Positions 53,628 to 63,220 of a stretch of 64,000 nucleotides of DNA are shown piece after piece. A program made the translations under genes and the position numbers. This DNA comes from an uncultured cyanobacterium (GTDB lineage Bacteria; Cyanobacteriota; Cyanobacteriia; CACIAM-69d). Positions within the stretch are counted from its first letter, which is position 1, and every line of letters begins with the position of its first letter. Below the pieces are notes generated by a model. The model was not told the origin of the DNA, ran no database searches, and was given only the letters and a program-made list of their open reading frames with translations. The stretch is from NCBI GenBank assembly GCA_937883785.1, contig CALGDE010000167.1:1-64000 (forward strand), read 5' to 3'.

Positions 53628-55259
53628 ATGTCAGACCCTAATGCTAAACCCTCCAATGATGAAGGGGGCACGCAGCCTAGTGGTTCCCCGCCAAATTTCC
53701 CACAAACCTCCTCCACCGGGAGCAATATCGGGAACAGTACAAACCCATCCCTGAGCCACGCCCAAAGCCCTGGGAACTCCGATTCATCGTCGGGGGGAAA
53801 TGTGGAGAATACGGATGCGGTTCTTAGTAGTGCCGGGGATTCCTCCAGTGCTTCGGAGCAGCTGGCCCAGCTCTTGGGGCTCCACATTCCCATTCCTAGC
53901 TATACCCCTCCTGATGGTCCGCCGGAGGAGTTGGAGTTCAAGCCGAGCTCAAAGGTGGAGATTGAGGCGTTTCAACTGCCTCAGCGATCGCCCCCGCCAG
54001 ACAACGAGTCCTTAACAGAAATTTACCAGCGGCAAGTGGCTCAGCGTCCCCCTCAGTCCGAGTCGGAAGTTGATTTTCGTCCAGCGCCTCGCCCCACACC
54101 GGTGCCCGCCCCCACCCAAATTCCCGCCAGCCTGTCAGAGCTAGCGGAGACCCAGCTTCCTAAGAAGGGCTTGGGAGATTCCGTGAATGTGCTTCAGGAT
54201 ATTTTGGTACGCCCGGAGCTAAAGGAATTTCGGGGACGTTTGGAGAGTCTGGAGGACCACACTGCCAAGCTGGATTCTGCCCAGAAAAATCTGGGGGCGC
54301 AAATGGGAGACCTGCGCCAGGAAATCGACCAGGCGATCGCCCAGGTGATTAATCAGCTAGTAGATGAACGGTTTGCCCAGCTGGAAACGGACTGGCGATC
54401 GCGCATTGACCTGTATTTCCAAGAATCGTTTCAGGGGCTGTTTACGGAATATTTTGAACGTCACATTGAACAAAGGTGGCCCAAGCTGGTGGGGCGTTTA
54501 GCCCAGCAGCTAGCGGGTCAAATGAACCGCATCAACGGGCGTTTAGATCTATTGGAATCCCGCGTTCAGGAGATGTCCACCACCCTAGACACCACCGTAC
54601 GTAGCCTGCGAGATATTTCGCCAGATTTTGAGGCGGGGGTACGCATTGGAGAAGTGGAAAAACGCCTTAAGGGGTTAACGCAAAATTTAGCGTCGTTGGC
54701 TGGGGGGCTGGGAGCAGATTCTTTGGCGGCTTACTCTGAGCTGCAAAAAATGATGGCGGAGGACGGAATCACCGAAGAGACGAACCAGTTGTCGGAACCC
54801 GTTTCCCCGGAAGAAACCATGGTGCAGCTTGAGGAAGTGGAGCATAACCTAGGACAGTTGGGGAACGGTATCCAGGAGTTAAATGAGGAGATTGATCGCC
54901 ACGAAGAGCCTTTGCCGGATTCTATGGGGGCAGGAAATCGCCTGAAGAAAATAGAGGAGCGACTCAAGCAGCTCACCTTTGCCCTGGTGGCGATCGTGCA
55001 AATTTTGCAGCAGCGCCCGGAACAATGGGCGCAGGATCCTGAACTGGGCGATCGCCTGAGATTTGTGGAGCAGGAACTAGGAATGCTATCCGATCAGGTA
55101 ACCTACCTGTCTCAGAGTTTGCCTGAAGCGCCTGAGGAGCCGGAGATGGTTAGCAGCAGCCTATCAATTCGCGTTAAAGGGGTGGATCCTCGATGGAATG
55201 CTTCCCAACAGTGGGGTGACGAGGAGGATGCAGTCTTGGAGGAGGACAATGTTGAATAG
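53628..55259 (+). CDS. Large coiled-coil protein (shared DxLVxP motif)
   Basis: 543 aa from ATG 53628; a longer frame to 53589 is unsupported. Residues 1-170 are Ser/Pro/Gly-rich and disordered. At about 186-209 VNVLQDILVRPELKEFRGRLESLE matches the motif of the smaller coiled-coil protein (50444-51175). Long coiled coils follow (HTAKLDSAQKNLGAQMGDLRQEIDQAIAQ, FAQLETDWRSRIDLYFQESFQGLF, and more through residue 500). No transmembrane span is seen. It is divergent from the MscS gene; the pair flanks a 220-bp control region. Function is unknown; it may be a scaffold. Confidence 0.72.
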   Translation: MSDPNAKPSNDEGGTQPSGSPPNFPQTSSTGSNIGNSTNPSLSHAQSPGNSDSSSGGNVENTDAVLSSAGDSSSASEQLAQLLGLHIPIPSYTPPDGPPEELEFKPSSKVEIEAFQLPQRSPPPDNESLTEIYQRQVAQRPPQSESEVDFRPAPRPTPVPAPTQIPASLSELAETQLPKKGLGDSVNVLQDILVRPELKEFRGRLESLEDHTAKLDSAQKNLGAQMGDLRQEIDQAIAQVINQLVDERFAQLETDWRSRIDLYFQESFQGLFTEYFERHIEQRWPKLVGRLAQQLAGQMNRINGRLDLLESRVQEMSTTLDTTVRSLRDISPDFEAGVRIGEVEKRLKGLTQNLASLAGGLGADSLAAYSELQKMMAEDGITEETNQLSEPVSPEETMVQLEEVEHNLGQLGNGIQELNEEIDRHEEPLPDSMGAGNRLKKIEERLKQLTFALVAIVQILQQRPEQWAQDPELGDRLRFVEQELGMLSDQVTYLSQSLPEAPEEPEMVSSSLSIRVKGVDPRWNASQQWGDEEDAVLEEDNVE

Positions 55260-55444
55260 GGCGTGTCATCACCTAAGGGGCAGAAGCCTTATACAGTGCG
55301 GAGTCTACGCCCTTTCAAAATAAGACCGATGGGGGGCTGCCCCCTCTGTAGTTACTGGCTTTGAGATTTAAATGATGACAGCCCTTAGCATCATGGCAAA
55401 TAGCATCATGATGAAAACAGCGAAGATGAGGCGGAGGCACTAGC

Positions 55445-57145
55445 GTGAGTCAGGTTCAGCTTGAGAAACAGCCCCAAAGGCAGCCCCAAGGTCATGCGGC
55501 GCTAGTGGGGGCTGGACCAGGACATAGTCAATATTTGACGGCTCAGGCTCACCAGGCGATCGCCCAGGCGGAGGTGCTGATTTACGATGCTCTGGTGGAC
55601 CCTCGACTGCTGGAGCTAATTCCACCCCACTGCGAAACCATCGACGTGGGCAAGCGCGGGGGACAGCGATCTGCCCGCCAGGATGATATTAATCGGCTTC
55701 TAGTGCACCATTGCCAGTTGGGGCAGCGGGTGGTGCGCTTAAAAAGTGGCGACCCGTTTATTTTTGGGCGCAGCGGCTCGGAAATTCAGGCGCTGGTGGA
55801 TGCAAGCTGCTCTTTTGAGGTGATCCCTGGATTGTCCAGCGCCATCGCTGGTCCCCTATTTGCGGGCATTCCTTTAACGGACCCAGTGCTCAGTCGTGGC
55901 TTTGCCATTTACAGCGCCCATGATTTGGATGCATTGAACTGGGAAGCGTTAGGCACCTTGGAAACCTTGGTGTTTTTAATGGGCGGGCGAGCTTTGACGG
56001 GCATTATTGAACGGCTTATCCAGCGAGGTCGATCTCCCCACACCCCCGTCGCGATCATCCGAGCGGCAGGACAGGCGGATCAGGAGATTTGGAGTGCCAC
56101 CTTGGACACCATTGCCGTTCAAACCGCCGGCATTCGCCTGTCCCCGTGCATTATCGTCATCGGTGCCGTGGTGGAGCTGCGTCACTGCTGGGGTAATTGG
56201 CAAAATTCCGCAATGGGCGATCGCCTGCCACCGTTCACCAAAATTGACCGTCCCAGTGGGGATTCCAGCGGCACTGGCGATCGCCACCCACCCACCTTGG
56301 CCACCCCACCGGACTCCCGCCCCCTCGCCGGACGCACCATTTTGGTCACCCGCGCCGCTGGTCAAGCCGGACCTTTTACCGCCCAGCTTGCGGAATTGGG
56401 AGCCACGGCGTTGGAATTACCTGCCCTAGAAATCGGTGCCCCATCTAGCTGGGATCCCTTTGACAATGCCCTGCAAAATTTAGGCAAAACTCATTGGCTG
56501 ATTTTGACCTCCGCCAACGGTGTGGAGGCCTTGTTTCAGCGGCTGCGCCACTTGGGACTGGACGGGCGATCGCTGGCGGGAATCAAAATCGCCGTGGTGG
56601 GAAAAAAAACCGCCAAAGTGCTTGAAAGCTATGGCATCGTTCCGGATTTTACCCCCACCAACTTTATTGCCGATGCCCTAATTGCAGAATTTCCCGACGA
56701 TCCTGCCCACCAAACCATTCTGTTCCCCCGCGTCGAAACGGGCGGTCGCGACGCCCTAAGCAAGTATTTTCGAGAACGGGGCGCAAATTTGGTTGAAGTT
56801 TCCGCCTACGAATCCCGCTGTCCCGACACGATTGACCCCACTGCTTGGCAAGCGCTGAAAGATCACCATGTGGACGCCATTACCTTTGCCAGTTCCAAAA
56901 CTGTGATCAATTTTTGTCGACTGGTGGAAGGGGCGATCGCCGCCGATCAAATCCCCATCAATGGCAAAGATCCTATCAGCGCCTTATTGCAAGGAATCTG
57001 CATCGCATCCATTGGTCCCCAAACCTCTGAAACCTGCCAAAAATATCTGCATCGATTTGATATGGAGGCGAACCCCTATACCCTGGATGGCCTAGCCCAA
57101 AGCTTGGTGAGTTGGTTTGTGCGCGATGGTATCCCTGGAATTTAG
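55445..57145 (+). CDS. cobA-hemD: Fused uroporphyrin-III methyltransferase / uroporphyrinogen-III synthase
   Basis: 566 aa from GTG 55445. Residues 1-250 are SUMT: [54 protein letters not shown], and [13 protein letters not shown]. After a linker, residues about 305-560 are HemD: [57 protein letters not shown]. The fusion couples uroporphyrinogen III formation with its methylation toward siroheme/cobalamin. Odd: the first motif has His where most SUMTs have Asp (VGAGPGD). No other tetrapyrrole gene is adjacent. Confidence 0.9.
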   Translation: [566 protein letters not shown]

Positions 57146-57343
57146 CTGAACTCAATTGCCCCTATCGGCGGCAGCAGAACTCCCCCGCACTTGCCCCAAA
57201 ACGGTACGACTTCCAGGGGCGTTTGCTTAAAGTTTTCACCCAGCGATCAGCTTTTGGCAGCCCTCTGTAACAAGGGACATTTTTAATTGAAAAATTTGTG
57301 GCATGATAAGCCAGTCCTAAGTGTTAAATAAAAATTTAAGAAT

Positions 57344-57682
57344 ATGGCATCCATTCAATTCATCCTCGGTCGCGATGAGCCCATCATTCCCGACGTCAAG
57401 TTGTTCCGATCCAAGGATGGATCTAGTGGTCAAGCCAAGTTCTTTTTCGAGAAGGCTCAGTCCTTGATTGATATGGCCGCTGGCGACGAAATCTTGGGCA
57501 TGTATTTGATTGACGAAGAAGGGGAAATCACCACCCGCTCTGTCAATGCCAAGTTTATTAACGGTCAGCCGGCTGGATTGGAAGCGGTGTGTAAGCTCAA
57601 CAGCCCCGCCGATTGGGATCGGTTTATGCGGTTTATGGAGCGTTACGCTGAGCAAAATGGTCTGGGCTTTGCCAAGTCTTAA
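57344..57682 (+). CDS. psb28: Photosystem II assembly factor Psb28
   Basis: 112 aa, the usual size. The sequence [36 protein letters not shown] is diagnostic of Psb28, with [27 protein letters not shown] and [20 protein letters not shown] downstream. It binds the cytosolic face of the PSII assembly intermediate RC47 and is soluble. It is preceded by an AT-rich 200-bp gap, so probably has its own promoter. Confidence 0.95.
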   Translation: MASIQFILGRDEPIIPDVKLFRSKDGSSGQAKFFFEKAQSLIDMAAGDEILGMYLIDEEGEITTRSVNAKFINGQPAGLEAVCKLNSPADWDRFMRFMERYAEQNGLGFAKS

Positions 57683-57871
57683 CTTCAATGCCAAAGCTTG
57701 ACCAAGGGTTAGCTCGACGGCAAAAGCGACAAGTAAAGTTCAGCTTTTTTCCCTCAATCACGGGGAATCGATGAGCAGCTTCATGCTGTGTCTCTGTGGC
57801 AAATCTTCCTTGGTAAAGTGGCTGTTGGCAAAGTTGCTGGCTGAAGTTTTTACCCTCAAAAGATTCCCTCT

Positions 57872-57895
57872 CCCCCCTGAATAAGGGGGGCTTTT
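57872..57895 (+). terminator. Intrinsic terminator after psb28
   Basis: CCCCCC and GGGGGG pair around TGAATAA, followed by CTTTTTATT. It lies 190 bp after psb28 and just before moaB. Confidence 0.7.
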
Positions 57896-57911
57896 TATTC
57901 GGATAACGTGT

Positions 57912-58427
57912 ATGGCAACTCAACCCCATCCCGATCGCCTCGACTCAACATTAACGGTCCTACACTGCGCCATTTTGACCGTTAGCGACACTCGTACCCC
58001 TGAAACGGACAAAAGCGGCGCCCTTGCAAAAGCAAAATTAGACGGCGATGGACACATAATCGCCCATTACCAGATTCTCCCGGACGAGCCCGACCGCATT
58101 GCCCCGGTGGTAAGCGCCTGGGCTGCTGATTCCGCCGTTGATGTGGTTATTCTTAGCGGCGGCACGGGCATTGCCCCTCGAGACACCACCTATGAAGCGA
58201 TCGCCACACTGCTGCATAAAATCATCCCTGGCTTTGGAGAACTGTTTCGCCAATTGAGCTACCAGGAAATCGGATCCCGAGCCATGACCTCCCGGGCGAT
58301 CGCCGGCAGCATTAACAGCACCCTGATTTTTTCCCTGCCTGGCTCCAGCAATGCCGTTCGCCTCGCCCTCGATGCCTTGATTTTGCCCGAGCTACGCCAC
58401 CTCCACCGCCTGCTTAATCCCCAATAG
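57912..58427 (+). CDS. moaB: Molybdenum cofactor biosynthesis protein MoaB
   Basis: 171 aa. MogA/MoaB fold: AILTVSDTRTPETDKSGA, VVILSGGTGIAPRDTTYEAI, GFGELFRQLSYQEIGSRAMTSRAIAGSIN and IFSLPGSSNAVRLALD, the molybdopterin adenylyl-transfer family motifs. In cyanobacteria MoaB substitutes for MogA in Moco synthesis, needed for nitrate reductase. No other moa or moe gene is adjacent. Start ATG 57912; the frame starts 17 bp after a strong terminator. Confidence 0.92.
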   Translation: MATQPHPDRLDSTLTVLHCAILTVSDTRTPETDKSGALAKAKLDGDGHIIAHYQILPDEPDRIAPVVSAWAADSAVDVVILSGGTGIAPRDTTYEAIATLLHKIIPGFGELFRQLSYQEIGSRAMTSRAIAGSINSTLIFSLPGSSNAVRLALDALILPELRHLHRLLNPQ

Positions 58428-58481
58428 GTTTAAACTCGTTGGGTCCAAAGCGTCGATAGCTACTGGCTTTAAAATTGGGAC

Positions 58482-59558
58482 CTAGCTAGGGCGACGGAAG
58501 ATCACTTCGCTGCGGGTAATGGTCACATCGTAGGCACCAAAGAAATTTTGTCCCAATAGGCCCACTTCCATGGTGGGGGCGATCGCTGCTCGAAGATTCT
58601 TCGCCTCCAAATTGCCCACTTTTATCTGCCCTAATCGAGCCACCTGAAACACCACCCCCTGTTGGCTAGGGGTGTTGGCGCGGACGGACCCCACCGGCTC
58701 CAGCCCCAGCATATTTGCCATTGCCTGTGTGACTACCGTGGTGCTGGCCCCCGTGTCCACCATCATCGGAAATCCCTGCCCATTAATTTGCACCACGATA
58801 ATGGGAATCCCACCAAAGCGCTTGCGGATGGGCACCTTAGTCACGGTGCTACTGCTTTGGGTGGCTTGGGTGGCTTGGGTCGCCGATGACGATGCGGAGC
58901 CTCGGGGGGCAGCAGGAGGGGCAGGGGCTGCACTTCGGGTGGCGCTTCTAGCTGGGGATCCGGCGGCTGCGGATGCAGTTCGTGCCGGTGCCTGTTGAAT
59001 ACGAATGGGCGTAGGCGCCTGGGGAATCTGAGACGCTCGCTGTTGGGCGTAGGCTAGATTTTTGCTGTACTCGGCGATTTTTTTGGATGCCCGCTCATCA
59101 GAACCCTCAATGGTCTTCAGTAAATTAATCGCCTCTTGCCATCGAGACACCACAAATTCCCAGTCAGACATTGCCCGCGCCGACTGGGATAGTTTTGCTG
59201 CGCTGTAGGCTTTGTTTAAAGCGAATTTATAAGTGTCTCCCGTTTCATTGCCAGCGTTCGGCAATGCCTGAGCCGGGACCTCTTTGGGCGCTGGTTGCGG
59301 GGGCTGGTTGGGGGATTGGCTGGCAGCGGTTGAAGCTTGAACTGGCGTAGCGGAAGGGACAGCTTTTGAACTTTCTGCTTGCTCCGGTTGTGTTTCTACT
59401 GCCGACTGTGGCGAAGATTCCGACGACAGGGGAGGCACACAACCCGCTAAGGCTAAGGCTAAGACCGCTGCTGGCATTGATATCACTGCCGACGCCTTTA
59501 CCGATTTCGAGGATCTTTTTGAAACGTTTCCTAAATATCGCAACGAAGAGAAAACCAT
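58482..59558 (-). CDS. Retropepsin-like aspartic protease lipoprotein
   Basis: 358 aa. A signal peptide with lipobox LALAGC (Cys near residue 40) indicates a lipoprotein. Residues 45-100 are Ser/Pro/Gln-rich, then a helical region (KFALNKAYSAAKLSQSARAMSDWEFVVSRWQEAI) of a type seen beside such protease domains. A low-complexity linker follows, and residues about 245-355 are a single retropepsin domain with the active-site DTGAS (D268) and GLLGQNFF. Dimerisation would complete the active site. A 9-bp triplicate (58858-58884) codes TQATQATQ in the linker. Substrate is unknown. Confidence 0.85.
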   Translation of the reverse strand: MVFSSLRYLGNVSKRSSKSVKASAVISMPAAVLALALAGCVPPLSSESSPQSAVETQPEQAESSKAVPSATPVQASTAASQSPNQPPQPAPKEVPAQALPNAGNETGDTYKFALNKAYSAAKLSQSARAMSDWEFVVSRWQEAINLLKTIEGSDERASKKIAEYSKNLAYAQQRASQIPQAPTPIRIQQAPARTASAAAGSPARSATRSAAPAPPAAPRGSASSSATQATQATQSSSTVTKVPIRKRFGGIPIIVVQINGQGFPMMVDTGASTTVVTQAMANMLGLEPVGSVRANTPSQQGVVFQVARLGQIKVGNLEAKNLRAAIAPTMEVGLLGQNFFGAYDVTITRSEVIFRRPS

Positions 59559-59684
59559 TGTTGAGCCAGATCCTTACGGCGTAAATTACTCGGGCAGTAG
59601 ATTGCTTTTTGTAGATCCCTACTTACAGCGTAGCTATTTTGTTGAACCAAGAGCTGTGGTCACTGAATATTTTGTATGGGCAGG

Positions 59685-59765
59685 ACTTACGCAAAACATG
59701 CTGTTTAAGTCCAAAAATAAACGTTGCATCAGCTTCCCCCCTTGCTAAGGAGGCTTTGCGTAAGT
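59685..59765. mobile_element. 81-bp MITE-like inverted repeat element
   Basis: ACTTACGCAAA at 59685 and TTTGCGTAAGT at 59755 are perfect 11-bp inverted ends around an inner CCTTGCTAAGG-type palindrome. No transposase is seen. ACTTACGCAAA-type ends recur in other cyanobacterial genomes as I recall, so it may be a miniature element remnant; confirmation is lacking. Confidence 0.4.
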
Positions 59766-60434
59766 TTTGATGAGAACGTCTGGAATAACTCCTTACCCGT
59801 CTCCTAAATCTCTTCTCGATGCTCGGAAGGATGCTCGGAAGTTGGCTCTCAAAGATTTGCGACGTGCAGAAAAGTACGATTCCCGCAGAAGGTACATACA
59901 TTTCACAGTCAGCGATTTTAAGGAGTTTAACGGCGTTGTTGCATTAATAGACCTGAGTTTCCGTCTTTTTGCGTGCATTCTTAATGGGTTTACGTGTCAA
60001 AAGCTGTAAAAATAGAAGATTTTCCGGGCTCTCACTTTCTGAAACCCTTGATATGACTGGATTTATTTATGCAACAACGCCGAGTTTAACCCTTAACTTT
60101 TCCACTTTGAAGGAGGTGAAATCCTAGCTGAGTAGGGCTTTTGAAAATTAATCGGCGACATACCCGAAAGTGGGCTGGGAGCTGATATTGCGATCGGAAT
60201 GCGTTTTCTCGGGGAAAGTAAGTCAAGGACCAGCAACTTATTGCGTCGTGAGGCTATTCAATAGAAGCCATCAATGGTTGTATTAATAGAGCTAACGCAC
60301 AGAGCTTAGTAAAGCCCCAAAGCCAAATCAAGCTCCCATTAAGTTAGCGTTTTGAGCCAGCATTTTATTTGGCGGCTCGGTTTCAAGTCAGCGCCCAAAG
60401 ATCCCTTTTGAGTATCCCTTAATTTTTCGAGCTT
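59766..60434. other. Non-coding stretch before carA
   Basis: No credible gene is seen in 59766-60434. Frames present have unusual composition. It contains a 12-bp tandem duplication (GATGCTCGGAAG at 59818 and 59830) and an AAGGAGGT at about 60110 without a following frame. The promoter of carA must lie in the right part. Confidence 0.45.
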
Positions 60435-61610
60435 ATGTCACCCGCTACTGCTCAACCCGCCCTACTGGTTCTTGCCGACGGCACTGTTTACCAAGGCTAT
60501 AGCTTTGGTGCATTGGGCACTACCATCGGCGAAGTGGTGTTTAACACCGGTATGACGGGCTATCAAGAGGTGCTGACGGACCCAAGCTATTGCGGTCAGA
60601 TTGTCCTATTTACCTACCCAGAGCTGGGCAATGTGGGGGTCAATCCTGAGGATGAAGAGTCCAGCCGTCCCTACGCATCCGGGGCGATCGCCCGCACTAT
60701 TTCCCCTCGCCCCAGCAATTGGCGCTCTGCGGAATCGTTACCCAGCTACCTAAAGCGTCATCAGATTCCCGGCATTTACGGTGTCGATACCCGGGCGATC
60801 GTGCGTCATATTCGTTCCCAGGGGGCTATGAACGGCGGCATTTCTACGGAGATTTTGGACCCTGCGGAACTGCTGCAACAGGTGCAGGAAGCCAAGCCCA
60901 TGGCCGGTCAAAACCTAGCTAAGGCTGTAAGCACCGAAGACATTTACGAATGGACCGAGCCTACTCCTGATATATGGGAATTTAACCCGGCGACGGAAAA
61001 TATCCGCGCCAAAATGGGCGATAAAACGTTGACCGTGGTGGCGATCGACTTCGGTGTTAAGCGCAATATCCTTCGCCGTCTGGCTAGCTTTGGCTGCAAA
61101 GTTGTTGTCGTTCCCGTGGGCACCGGCATAAACACAATCATGTCCTACAAGCCCGACGGCATTTTTCTATCCAATGGTCCTGGAGATCCCGCCGCCGTTA
61201 CCGAAGGCGTTGAAACGGTGCAGGCGCTAACTCAACAGGACAGCCCCATCTTCGGCATTTGCATGGGACACCAAATTTTGGGGCAAGCCTTGGGAGCAGA
61301 CACCTTTAAGCTTAAATTTGGGCATCGGGGGCTAAACCAGCCCGCCGGTCTAACGGGAAAAGTGGAGATTACCAGCCAAAACCACAGCTTTGCATTGACC
61401 GAAACCTCCCTCGCCGACGAAACCCTGGAGGTGACGCATCTAAACCTAAACGATCGCACCATCGCCGGTTTACGCCACCGAGATTTGCCGTTTTTCTCCG
61501 TGCAATACCACCCAGAAGCCAGCCCCGGTCCCCACGACGCGGATTATTTATTTGAAAACTTTATTCGCGCCATGCAAAGCCATCGCCAAAAGGTTGCAAG
61601 TCAGTCTTAG
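60435..61610 (+). CDS. carA: Carbamoyl-phosphate synthase small subunit
   Basis: 391 aa. The N-terminal domain has [32 protein letters not shown]; the class I glutaminase has [11 protein letters not shown], the nucleophile Cys276 in FGICMGHQ, and the His359-Glu361 pair in YHPEASPGP. It supplies ammonia from glutamine to CarB for arginine and pyrimidine synthesis. Start ATG 60435. carB is not adjacent. A glycosyltransferase gene follows 32 bp later. Confidence 0.96.
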   Translation: MSPATAQPALLVLADGTVYQGYSFGALGTTIGEVVFNTGMTGYQEVLTDPSYCGQIVLFTYPELGNVGVNPEDEESSRPYASGAIARTISPRPSNWRSAESLPSYLKRHQIPGIYGVDTRAIVRHIRSQGAMNGGISTEILDPAELLQQVQEAKPMAGQNLAKAVSTEDIYEWTEPTPDIWEFNPATENIRAKMGDKTLTVVAIDFGVKRNILRRLASFGCKVVVVPVGTGINTIMSYKPDGIFLSNGPGDPAAVTEGVETVQALTQQDSPIFGICMGHQILGQALGADTFKLKFGHRGLNQPAGLTGKVEITSQNHSFALTETSLADETLEVTHLNLNDRTIAGLRHRDLPFFSVQYHPEASPGPHDADYLFENFIRAMQSHRQKVASQS

Positions 61611-61642
61611 CCGCCTAAGGGTTGGGCGAGAGGACATAAACC

Positions 61643-63220
61643 ATGACCCTGTTTGAGCCCCGAGCTCCCGCTATTCCGCCATTGCCCAGTGATGTCAACA
61701 GACCGCAATGGTCTGTGATGATTCCGGTGTATGAGCCGGGTCCTTTTCTGGAGGTGGCGATCGCGTCAGTTTTGGCGCAGAAAATTGACGCCCAGCAAAT
61801 GCAAATCGTGGTGGTGGATGATGCCTCCCCCACCGTTGATGTGGCGTCTCTGGTGACCAAGTTTGGCGACAGGGTTGAATACTATCGAAACCCAAATAAC
61901 TTAGGCCCCATTGATAACTGGAATCACTGCCTAAAATTAGCCACAGGACATTGGGTCCACCTGCTCCATCAAGATGACTTTATTCAGCCTAAATTTTACG
62001 GAAAATTAGGCGGAGGGTTAGCGGCGTCAAAGGATGTGGGCGCTGCGTTTTGCAGACATTTATACGTGGATGATAGTGGCGAGACTACAGATGTTTCAAT
62101 TTTAGAAAGCAACGTTCCAGGGATTCTACATCGATGGCAAGAACGCATTGCTGAAATCCAGCGTGTTCAGTTTGTTTCGATTGTGGTGCGACGGTCCGTT
62201 TATGAAGTTTTAGGGGGATTTTCTCCGACGGCTGCGTCAGCAACAGATTGGGAAATGTGGCAAAGGATTTCGGGATTTTATCCCCTTTGGTATGAGCCTG
62301 CGCCCCTATCGTCATTTCGGCTCCATAAACGGTCGGAAACTTCTCAGCTATTGCGCCAAGGAGGAAATATTGTTGATAGTAATTTGGCGATCGCCGCCTG
62401 TGGGCATTATTTGGTTCCGCCAATGCGTGCAGCATTAGCGGAGGCAGCCAGGAAAAACTATGGCTTATCAGCAATGGAAACTGCCGGAAATTTCCTAAAC
62501 TCGGGCGACACAAAAGCGGCCTTAGCTCAGATTCGCGCTGGATTAGATTGCTCACGATCTCCAGTCGTTATCGAAAAGTTGTGCCAGATTTTAGACGACT
62601 GGAAGGCACCTAAATACAGGTCCAACTTTTCCCAAACCTCAGCTTCGCAGAATCAAGAGTGTAACAATGATGACTCGCGATCGCTGTCAGAAAAGAAATG
62701 GGAAAACTTCTTTAACTCAATTGAAACTTTCAAGACCCGGCTAAAAACCGGCGAACCTTTCACCTTTAGAGCTATTCGAATAAAAATATTGCAAGTTTGG
62801 TTACATACCGAAAAAGATGAATTACAGTCGTTTTGGGATAAAGACTTTGGAAATATATTTAAACATCTAATCAACCATGGTTCTTCTAAACTAGAGCCTA
62901 ATGAAGTGGAAACCCGCTGGATTCAATATATTCAAGATCGTCTGTTTAAATTGAAAGAGAAGCCGTCAACGGAAGATAAAATGACAAGAAACGATGGGAT
63001 TTCTTTTTTGATTTTGCCATTGCTTCTCTATAAAGACTTAAGCTTTATTCAAAGTTTAGTCTCAGACAAGCCTTTGAAAGACATGCCTGACTACTTAGCT
63101 GATGCTGTTAGTGAAATAGCACTAGGAGGTTTGGACTTTCAAGGTAATCAGGGTGTCAACACTGAAGCTTTAAACTCTAACAAGCATTTATCAAAAGATA
63201 GTCCGACTTTTATATTCTGA
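61643..63220 (+). CDS. Family 2 glycosyltransferase with C-terminal extension
   Basis: 525 aa. The GT-A domain occupies residues 20-240: SVMIPVYEPGPFLEVAIASVLAQ, IVVVDDASPT (first DxD-like), WVHLLHQDDFIQPKF (catalytic-region Asp), and ATDWEMWQRISGF. A helical region (240-320) follows, then about 200 more residues rich in Asn, Ser and Lys with no known domain. The AT content is higher in this last part than in neighbours. It opens a surface-glycan cluster with the next gene. The sugar donor and acceptor are unknown. Confidence 0.85.
   Translation: MTLFEPRAPAIPPLPSDVNRPQWSVMIPVYEPGPFLEVAIASVLAQKIDAQQMQIVVVDDASPTVDVASLVTKFGDRVEYYRNPNNLGPIDNWNHCLKLATGHWVHLLHQDDFIQPKFYGKLGGGLAASKDVGAAFCRHLYVDDSGETTDVSILESNVPGILHRWQERIAEIQRVQFVSIVVRRSVYEVLGGFSPTAASATDWEMWQRISGFYPLWYEPAPLSSFRLHKRSETSQLLRQGGNIVDSNLAIAACGHYLVPPMRAALAEAARKNYGLSAMETAGNFLNSGDTKAALAQIRAGLDCSRSPVVIEKLCQILDDWKAPKYRSNFSQTSASQNQECNNDDSRSLSEKKWENFFNSIETFKTRLKTGEPFTFRAIRIKILQVWLHTEKDELQSFWDKDFGNIFKHLINHGSSKLEPNEVETRWIQYIQDRLFKLKEKPSTEDKMTRNDGISFLILPLLLYKDLSFIQSLVSDKPLKDMPDYLADAVSEIALGGLDFQGNQGVNTEALNSNKHLSKDSPTFIF

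Noticed and set aside
59767-60009. 80-aa plus-strand frame after the MITE-like element
   Set aside because: Weak start, repeat-derived DARKDARK segment, no recognisable domain.
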